Source of the DNA: an uncultured Prevotella sp.
GTDB lineage: Bacteria > Bacteroidota > Bacteroidia > Bacteroidales > Bacteroidaceae
Length of the DNA: 18,895 nucleotides
Reading direction: 5' to 3'
Assembly: GCA_905234355.1 (NCBI GenBank)
Contig: CAJOHP010000016.1
Location: 1 to 18,895 of the forward strand
The translations under genes and the position numbers were made by a program. This document shows positions 13,382 through 18,895 of the stretch, in pieces (position 1 is the stretch's first letter; every line of letters begins with the position of its first letter). A model generated the notes under the pieces. That model searched no databases and was not told where the DNA came from. It saw only the letters and a list, made by a program, of their open reading frames with translations.

Positions 13382-16123
13382 ATGAAACAATTAAGAAAGA
13401 GAGCATTGTTGATGCTCATAAGTTTAATGATGATATTGTGTGCGAATGCTGACGCAATTGTCACCGTAAATGGATTACAATATTATCTATCTGGATCCTA
13501 TGCATCTGTATATAAAGTTGCAACAGAAAACCACTCAGAAGAAATAAATATTCCTTCATCGATATTATACGATGGATTAAATTATGTTGTTAATGAAATA
13601 TATGATTACGCTTTTAGTAATGGGGGTTCTCAAGATTGTGAGTTTGTAAAATATGTAACCTTACCAAATACTATTGAGAAGATTGGCGAATATTCTTTTA
13701 GAAATTATAATATCAAAAGTATAATACTACAAGATGGGGTAAAAAAAATTGGTAAAGGAGCTTTTTCTCATTCAGATATAACAACCATGGTTATCCCAAA
13801 GTCTGTCGTTTCTTTTGGTTCTAGCGTTTTTGAATATTGTCACCAACTCCGCATGTTGGTTTACCTGTCTGATTATCCTCCGTATAATTGGACAGCAACA
13901 TCACAAACCTATGTTCCCAGTAAGGCCACATATAATAAACCTTCATATTCGATTAACAATGCGAGCATCATCGAGATGATTTCTTTCTCCGAATCAACCT
14001 TCGCTTATACTGGCAAAGCACCGACGCCGACATGGACGAATAATATGGATGAGTATACGGTAGATTTCAAAATGCCAACATTAGAATCGGAAGTAGGAAG
14101 TTATGAGGTCGTAATCCCGGCGACTTTCACTAAGGGTGATGAAACATTCACAGCCTATATTCCGTATAGATATACTATTGAGCCTGTTAAACTGAGGGTC
14201 AAGGCTAACAACACGAGTAGGACATACGGGGAACCGAATCCTGAACTCACGATTTCTTATACAGGTTTCCTAAGTGGTGACGACGAAAACGTACTGACGG
14301 CTAAACCTGTTGTAAAAACAACTGCAAACGAGAAAAGTGCAGTAGGAACATATCCTATTACCATCAGTGGCGGTGCTGCCAAGAATTACACGCTTGAGTA
14401 TGAACAGGGAGAACTGACTGTGAACAAAGCCTCGCTGTCTGTAAAGGTGATGGACGCGAACAAAGTCTATGGCACAGACAATCCAACATTTACTCTTGGC
14501 TTTTCAGGGTTGAAGAACGACGAGACTGTGCCAGAATGGATAACAGCACCGAAGTTCACAACGACAGCTAAGAAAGAAAGTGGTGCAGGTACTTATGAAG
14601 TCAGCGTTGCATGCGAACCGAAAAACTACCTCATCACGGCTAATACGCCTGGTAAACTAACCATAAAAAAGGCACCGTTGACCGTTAAGGCCAATAACGC
14701 AACGATGGACTACTGCAGCACATTGCCAACATACAGTTACACCTATTCTGGCTTTGTGAATGGCGACGACGAGTCAGCCTTGTCTACAATGCCGTCTATC
14801 GTTACAGAAGCTACAGCAAAGAGTAATGCCGGAACCTACACCATCATGCCGGATGGGGCAGTTGCCAACAATTACGACATGAGGTTTGAGGCCGGCACGC
14901 TGACTATCAAACAGCGTACGCTGATAGTAACCGCTCAATCTGCAAGCAGGCTTTATGGCGAAGAAAACCCTGAGTTTACTGTCAGTTACAGCGGTTTCGT
15001 AAACAACGAGACAAAGGATGTCCTGGATGTTGAACCTACAGTAAGTACTACAGCTACGATACAGAGTAAAGCAGGTACATACGACATCAGGGTGAGTGGC
15101 GGGCGTGCCATCAATTATGCGCTGAGCTATCAGAATGGACAACTGTCCATTACGCCGAGGCCGCTGAAAGCCTTTGTTGGCAACTACGAACGACCTTATG
15201 GCGAGAACAATCCTTCGTTTGTGATTGAGTATGAGGGACTGGTTGGTAATGACACCGGGTATTCACTAAGCCAGCAGCCCATGGCCCGTACTTCTGCCAC
15301 GAGGACGTCAAATGTCGGGACATACGTGATTGAGGTGACAGGTGGCTATTCTCCGAACTATACGTTGACATACGGTTCTGGAACATTGACTATTGTAAAG
15401 GCAGAACAGACGTTTACATGGAGTCAAGACCTGACGAACTTGAAGGTTGGTGACCAGGTGGAACTGCAAGCTGATGCATCGTCGAAACTCCCAATAACGT
15501 TCACGATGGATACAGAGAACTATGCAGAGATATACAAGGCAGGAAGCAAGACTTATATGGAGTGCAAGGCGCCAGGTTCATTCCATATCAAAGCAGTGCA
15601 AGATGGCAACGACAACTATTATCCGACACAACGTATCAACAAGAGCGTCACTATTGTTAGCGAGGGAGAGTATAATCCTACCCTGTTTATCAAGCAAGGA
15701 GAGAATGGCATGGTCAGCACAAAAGTAGGCAAGGGTACTACTCATACCTTTACCTTTCTCGCAGAAACGGGATGGAAGATACATTCTGTTACATTCAACA
15801 ATACTGACGTTACGAGAGAATTGAGCTCTGACATGACCTATACGACTCCTGCTATCAATGAAAATTCCACTCTGGCTGTAGTCTACGAGCAAGGAGAAAG
15901 TGCTGTTGCTGCAATAAAGAAGTCGAATATAAAAGTATTGGTAGTAGATGGTGGTATCAAGGTTACGGGTATTGATAAAGAGGATGTCATTCGAGTATAT
16001 AACATCGATGGTAGCCTCTTGCAATCTGTTCGCGCTGATGGCCCACAAGTAGAGATCTCATTGCACAATGATCAGGTGTATATAGTGAAGGCGGGCGATA
16101 AGATTGTAAAACTGCGTCTATAA
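13382..16123 (+). CDS. BspA-like leucine-rich-repeat/MBG-repeat surface protein with type IX-like C-terminus
   Basis: The product has 913 residues. A signal peptide (about 1-24, ending CANADA) is followed by a short BspA-type LRR_5 region (~75-165: VKYVTLPNTIEKIGEYSFRN, IILQDGVKKIGKGAFSHSD, MVIPKSVVSFGSSVFEYC). A linker domain (~195-269) precedes five MBG-type repeats of exactly 81 residues each (270-674), characterised by YGxxNP, Y-x-GF, GTY and NY. An Ig-like domain (675-~760), another beta domain (~762-836) and a final ~65 residues (KVTGIDKEDVIRVYNIDG...QVYIVKAGDKIVKLRL) follow. This ending resembles type IX secretion type A sorting domains, so surface export is likely. BspA-like proteins bind host matrix or other bacteria; that function is inferred. 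The DNA of the LRR part is visibly more AT-rich than that of the repeat part. Confidence 0.9.
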   Translation: MKQLRKRALLMLISLMMILCANADAIVTVNGLQYYLSGSYASVYKVATENHSEEINIPSSILYDGLNYVVNEIYDYAFSNGGSQDCEFVKYVTLPNTIEKIGEYSFRNYNIKSIILQDGVKKIGKGAFSHSDITTMVIPKSVVSFGSSVFEYCHQLRMLVYLSDYPPYNWTATSQTYVPSKATYNKPSYSINNASIIEMISFSESTFAYTGKAPTPTWTNNMDEYTVDFKMPTLESEVGSYEVVIPATFTKGDETFTAYIPYRYTIEPVKLRVKANNTSRTYGEPNPELTISYTGFLSGDDENVLTAKPVVKTTANEKSAVGTYPITISGGAAKNYTLEYEQGELTVNKASLSVKVMDANKVYGTDNPTFTLGFSGLKNDETVPEWITAPKFTTTAKKESGAGTYEVSVACEPKNYLITANTPGKLTIKKAPLTVKANNATMDYCSTLPTYSYTYSGFVNGDDESALSTMPSIVTEATAKSNAGTYTIMPDGAVANNYDMRFEAGTLTIKQRTLIVTAQSASRLYGEENPEFTVSYSGFVNNETKDVLDVEPTVSTTATIQSKAGTYDIRVSGGRAINYALSYQNGQLSITPRPLKAFVGNYERPYGENNPSFVIEYEGLVGNDTGYSLSQQPMARTSATRTSNVGTYVIEVTGGYSPNYTLTYGSGTLTIVKAEQTFTWSQDLTNLKVGDQVELQADASSKLPITFTMDTENYAEIYKAGSKTYMECKAPGSFHIKAVQDGNDNYYPTQRINKSVTIVSEGEYNPTLFIKQGENGMVSTKVGKGTTHTFTFLAETGWKIHSVTFNNTDVTRELSSDMTYTTPAINENSTLAVVYEQGESAVAAIKKSNIKVLVVDGGIKVTGIDKEDVIRVYNIDGSLLQSVRADGPQVEISLHNDQVYIVKAGDKIVKLRL
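14189..15403 (+). repeat. Five in-frame tandem MBG repeats, 243 bp (81 codons) each
   Basis: Repeat units cover residues 270-350, 351-431, 432-512, 513-593 and 594-674. Each is exactly 81 residues without internal length change, although the amino acid sequences have diverged widely. Unit 3 has lost the YGxxNP motif (YCSTLP instead) and unit 2 has a shortened Gly-Gly turn before its NY motif. Confidence 0.9.
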
Positions 16124-16143
16124 CGACAATTATTTTGATAGCC

Positions 16144-16179
16144 AAGTGGCGGAGGAAAGGATTCTTTCCTCCGCCACTT
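16144..16179. terminator. Hairpin terminator downstream of the surface-protein gene
   Basis: Two perfect 16-base arms, 16144-16159 and 16164-16179, surround a 4-base loop, 20 nt after the stop at 16123. Only a short T-run (AGTTT) follows on the plus strand. The minus-strand exit is AT-rich, so it could act in both directions. Confidence 0.8.
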
Positions 16180-16329
16180 AGTTTAACTCCGTATGGTTTC
16201 AACGTCGCATGAAGACGTCGGTATGTTCGAGCAGCGCCGTGCATGTCCTGCCCTATCATGCGCAGGTCTTTCTGCATGGTCTTCTCGATCTTACTTGTCC
16301 GCTCAAGCTCTGCTCGCTTGCCTAAGCAA
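16180..16329. other. Intergenic DNA with a possible decayed minus-strand coding remnant
   Basis: On the minus strand a frame across 16317-16181 reads KIEKTMQKDLRMIGQDMHGA and continues to LKPYGVKL. It looks protein-like (basic, helical), but the frame then runs through the terminator hairpin and into the antisense of the surface-protein gene. No promoter is seen. It may be the remnant of a small gene or chance; no function is proposed. Confidence 0.25.
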
Positions 16330-16365
16330 AAATTCCCACGCGAGGCATGCACATTGTGGGAATTT
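16330..16365. repeat. Perfect 10-bp inverted repeat, 16-base spacer
   Basis: AAATTCCCAC (16330-16339) and GTGGGAATTT (16356-16365) are perfect inverted copies. A second short pair, CTTGC (16317-16321) and GCAAG (16371-16375), extends the symmetry outward. It could be an operator, a transposon or repeat end, or an RNA hairpin. It lies about 75 bp before the 22-bp-period array. Confidence 0.7.
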
Positions 16366-16438
16366 GACAAGCAAGATTCCCTGCAGCAAACCACGGCATT
16401 TGGCCGCAACCAATTGGGCGCCCTACTCCTTTGAATGA

Positions 16439-16565
16439 ATTCTACTATCTATAATGCTCGATTCTATATAGTAGAATGCACAATTCTAGATAGTAGAATG
16501 CACCATTCCAGATAGTAGAATGACGGATTCCAGATAGTAGAATCATGCATTATAGGCATTAGAAT
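16439..16565. repeat. Six-unit array of 17-bp partly palindromic motifs at exact 22-bp period
   Basis: Units lie at 16439-16455, 16461-16477, 16483-16499, 16505-16521, 16527-16543 and 16549-16565. The core consensus is ATTCYAGATAGTAGAAT: inverted arms ATTCTA/TAGAAT around an asymmetric GATAG centre. The arms are intact in units 2 and 3, have one C change in units 4 and 5, and are degenerate in units 1 and 6. Unit 1 is in the opposite orientation, with centre CTATC. Spacers are always 5 bp, GC-richer and different (GCTCG, GCACA, GCACC, GACGG, CATGC). No coding frame is plausible. The period of about two helical turns would place all motifs on the same DNA face, as in iterons or a cooperative operator; as RNA each unit would be a 6-bp hairpin. 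Function unknown. Confidence 0.9.
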
Positions 16566-16678
16566 GGCGTGCACCGCAGCCGCAATGACTTAGGACAAAT
16601 AGTTAAACTATCAAAAATGGGTCCTGAATACCAATATTATCAGTACTTTTTCACGTACAAAACCAACACAAGAGCAAT

Positions 16679-16789
16679 ATGGCAAAAAAAGTATTTATCA
16701 CCAGTGCCAACAAGGGCATCGGCTACGGAACAGCCAGACACTTAGGACGAAGTGGCTGGCAGGTGATCATGGTGCTCGGTCAACCACAG
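16679..16789 (+). pseudogene. N-terminal remnant of a short-chain dehydrogenase/reductase gene
   Basis: The first ~33 codons read MAKKVFITSANKGIGYGTAR and continue HLGRSGWQVIM. This is the nucleotide-binding start of an SDR enzyme (normally TGANKGIG, with the first Gly replaced here by Ser). SDR similarity then stops: the frame runs on through the rpoC terminator and into the antisense of rpoC without the catalytic YxxxK or any later motif. A complete SDR has about 240-280 residues. The fragment is therefore a truncated relic, cut near 16780-16790. The remnant end cannot be placed exactly. Confidence 0.75.
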
Positions 16790-16792
16790 TAC

Positions 16793-16837
16793 GTAAAAGC
16801 AGCGACGCCCGGAAGCTTTCACCTCTGGGCGTCGCTG
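16793..16837 (-). terminator. Intrinsic terminator of rpoC
   Basis: On the minus strand two perfect 11-base arms (16837-16827 and 16810-16800) surround a 16-base loop, followed by CTTTTACG. It lies 27 nt after the rpoC stop. Confidence 0.85.
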
Positions 16838-16863
16838 AGCAATGATATACGTGAAAAGGGAGA

Positions 16864-18895
16864 CTACTCCTCAAGAGCAGGCTCTTCGACGAAGTCGAGC
16901 ACGTTCTTGCGGTTGGCCTGCATGCGCTCATACTCCTCCTTGGAGCCTACGATGAGCTTCTCCCAGTCGCGCAGTCCGGTGCCGGCGGGGATGAGGTGAC
17001 CGCAGATGACGTTCTCCTTCATGCCCTCGAGGAAGTCCTGCTTTCCGCGGATGGCAGCCTCGTTGAGCACCTTGGTGGTCTCCTGGAACGATGCGGCCGA
17101 CATGAACGACTTGGTCTGCAGGGCAGCACGGGTGATGCCCTGGAGTATCTGTGTCGACGTGGCGGGCACGGCATCGCGCACCTGCACGAGACGCAGGTCA
17201 CGACGGCGCAGCGAGGAGTTCTCGTCGCGCAGACGGCGTGCTGTGACAATCTGTCCGGCTTTCAGCTCTGTGGAGTCGCCGGCGTCGGTGACGACCTTCT
17301 TGCCCCAGATGCGGTCGTTCTCCTCGGCAAAGTCGAGCTTGTCGACCATCTCCTGCTCGAGGAAGGAGGTGTCGCCGGGATCGTTGATCTGCACCTTGCG
17401 CATCATCTGGCGCACGATAATCTCGAAGTGCTTGTCGTTGATCTTGATGCCCTGCAGACGATAGACGTCCTGCACCTCGTTGACGATGTACTCCTGCACG
17501 GCGGTGGGACCCTTGATGGCGAGGATGTCGCTCGGGGTGATGGCACCGTCGCTCAGCGGCGTGCCGGCGCGCACGGCGTCGTGCTCCTGCACCAGTATCT
17601 GCTTGGACAGCGAGACGAGGTACTTGCGCTGGTCGCCCGTCTTCGAAGTGACGATAATCTCGCGGTTGCCGCGCTTCACCTTGCCCATGGTCACCTCGCC
17701 GTCTATCTCGGAGACGACAGCGGGATTGCTCGGGTTGCGTGCCTCGAAGAGCTCGGTGACACGAGGCAGACCGGCGGTGATGTCGCCACCCTTGGCGGCA
17801 GCGCGAGGTATCTTGACCAGCGTCTCACCAGTCTTCACCGTCTGGCCGTCCTCCACGACGACATGGCCGCCCACGGGGAAGTTGTAGGTACCTATCTTGT
17901 CGCCGTTGGCATCGAGCACATCACAGGTGGGCACCTTCGTCTTGTCCTTCGACTCAGTGACGATCTTCTCGGTCAGGCCGGTAGTCTCGTCGGTCTCGGC
18001 ACGGAAGGTGACACCCTCGATGACGTCGTTGAAGCGCAGCGTACCGGCATACTCGGTGACGATGACTGCATTGAAGGGGTCCCACTGGGCAATCTTCTCG
18101 CCCTTCTTCACCACGTCGCCGTGCTTGAAGTAGAGTGACGAGCCGTAGGGGATATTGACCTTGGAGAGCACAATCTTCGTATTGGGGTCGACGAAGCTGA
18201 TTTCGCCCAGACGGCTGACCACCATCTCGCAGTCGCGTCCGTCCTCGTCGTAGGGCACTGTGCGCACCTCTTCGAGCTCTATGCGTGCACTCTCATACTT
18301 TGCCATGATGCTGGCGTTGGCGGCGGCATTGGCAGCCACACCACCGGCGTGGAACGTGCGGAGCGTGAGCTGTGTGCCCGGCTCACCGATAGCCTGTGCT
18401 GCGATGACGCCTACAGCCTCGCCCTTCTGCACCATGCGGCGCGTGGCCAGGTTGCGGCCGTAGCACTTGCGGCATACGCCCTTCTTCGACTCACAGGTGA
18501 GCACCGAGCGTATCTCGACCATCTCTATCTCGGCTGCCTCTATCTGGTCGGCCAGCAGCTCGGTAATCTCCTCACCGGCAGGCACGATGACCTCGCCGGT
18601 CTTGGGATTGACCACATCGTGCACGCTGACACGGCCCAGGATGCGCTCGGCCAGTGACGAGACGACCTCGTCGCCGCTCTTCAGGGCGGTGCACTCCAGG
18701 CCGCGCAGGGTGCCGCAGTCCTCCTCGGTGATGATCACGTCGTGGGAGACGTCGACCAGACGGCGGGTCAGGTATCCGGCGTCGGCCGTCTTCATGGCCG
18801 TATCAGCCAGACCCTTACGGGCACCGTGGGTAGAGATGAAGTACTCCAGCACGGACATACCCTCCTTGAAGTTCGACAGAATGGGGTTCTCAATA
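16864..18895 (-). CDS. rpoC: DNA-directed RNA polymerase subunit beta', C-terminal part (5' truncated by window)
   Basis: About 676 C-terminal codons are present. The frame runs to the right edge of the window, so the start lies outside. The sequence is unmistakable: NFKEGMSVLEYFISTHGARK and KTADAGYLTRRLVDV (bridge-helix region), the zinc-site cysteines in EEDCGT and CESKKGVCRKCYG, and the trigger-loop segment GEAVGVIAAQAIGEPGTQL then TLRTFHAGG. Long SBHM/jaw-type domains follow, then the C-terminal CGHLIPAGTGLRDWEKLIVG next to the omega-binding region. RpoC forms the catalytic centre of RNA polymerase with RpoB. The gene ends at 16864, followed by its own terminator; the accessory DNA begins just beyond. 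Its GC-rich codon use matches the host core genes. Confidence 0.99.
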   Translation of the reverse strand, partial: IENPILSNFKEGMSVLEYFISTHGARKGLADTAMKTADAGYLTRRLVDVSHDVIITEEDCGTLRGLECTALKSGDEVVSSLAERILGRVSVHDVVNPKTGEVIVPAGEEITELLADQIEAAEIEMVEIRSVLTCESKKGVCRKCYGRNLATRRMVQKGEAVGVIAAQAIGEPGTQLTLRTFHAGGVAANAAANASIMAKYESARIELEEVRTVPYDEDGRDCEMVVSRLGEISFVDPNTKIVLSKVNIPYGSSLYFKHGDVVKKGEKIAQWDPFNAVIVTEYAGTLRFNDVIEGVTFRAETDETTGLTEKIVTESKDKTKVPTCDVLDANGDKIGTYNFPVGGHVVVEDGQTVKTGETLVKIPRAAAKGGDITAGLPRVTELFEARNPSNPAVVSEIDGEVTMGKVKRGNREIIVTSKTGDQRKYLVSLSKQILVQEHDAVRAGTPLSDGAITPSDILAIKGPTAVQEYIVNEVQDVYRLQGIKINDKHFEIIVRQMMRKVQINDPGDTSFLEQEMVDKLDFAEENDRIWGKKVVTDAGDSTELKAGQIVTARRLRDENSSLRRRDLRLVQVRDAVPATSTQILQGITRAALQTKSFMSAASFQETTKVLNEAAIRGKQDFLEGMKENVICGHLIPAGTGLRDWEKLIVGSKEEYERMQANRKNVLDFVEEPALEE

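Noticed and set aside
16439..16565. CRISPR array
   Set aside because: Period 22 bp with 5-bp spacers is far too short for repeat-spacer units, and no cas genes are present.
12104..16863. Prophage, integrative element or insertion sequence
   Set aside because: Despite the composition shift there is no integrase, transposase, relaxase or phage structural gene, and no flanking direct repeat could be recognised by eye.

Overview
The window looks like chromosomal DNA from a GC-rich member of the Bacteroidales, most probably Prevotella or a close relative. Five upstream regions carry the Bacteroidetes -7 promoter motif TAnnTTTG, two of them with a perfect -33 TTTG 20 bases upstream and one with a TTG at that spacing. 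Shine-Dalgarno sequences are not obvious. The protein set fits: a BspA-like leucine-rich-repeat/MBG surface protein with a type IX-like C-terminus, a secreted TPR-CHAT protein, a TonB-dependent receptor operon and a Bacteroidetes-type RpoC.

Left part (1-4302): the 3' end of a PD-(D/E)XK nuclease-family gene converges, across a symmetrical hairpin, on a three-gene minus-strand cluster. In transcription order the cluster encodes a secreted PPC-like protein, a secreted TPR-CHAT protease-like protein with a visible His/Cys dyad, and a secreted protein of unknown family whose C-terminus resembles the first. A strong intrinsic terminator lies between genes one and two.

Middle part (4515-12103): divergently, a membrane metallophosphoesterase and a small exported FMN-binding protein form one unit. 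A convergent EamA-type permease follows. Then comes a plus-strand run of TonB-dependent receptor, metal/cofactor-binding lipoprotein, FecCD/BtuC-type permease and an AlbA_2 DNA-binding-type protein. This is an uptake system for a metal chelate or corrinoid-like compound, but its ABC ATPase is not in the window.

AT-rich accessory part (about 12110-16860), between the uptake operon and rpoC: it holds a 37-codon minus-strand gene, a divergent promoter with a roughly 320-nt structured RNA and terminator, two unknown small genes, and a 913-residue surface protein with five MBG-like repeats of exactly 81 residues. After that gene's terminator there is a 10-bp inverted repeat, a six-unit array of 17-bp partly palindromic motifs spaced at exactly 22 bp, and the first ~35 codons of a broken short-chain dehydrogenase gene. 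This is the least explained part of the window.

Right end (16864-18895): the C-terminal ~676 codons of rpoC on the minus strand, with a clear terminator. Strongest leads: the 22-bp-period palindrome array, the structured RNA, the secreted CHAT cluster, and the uptake operon with an AlbA_2 gene where an ATPase might be expected.
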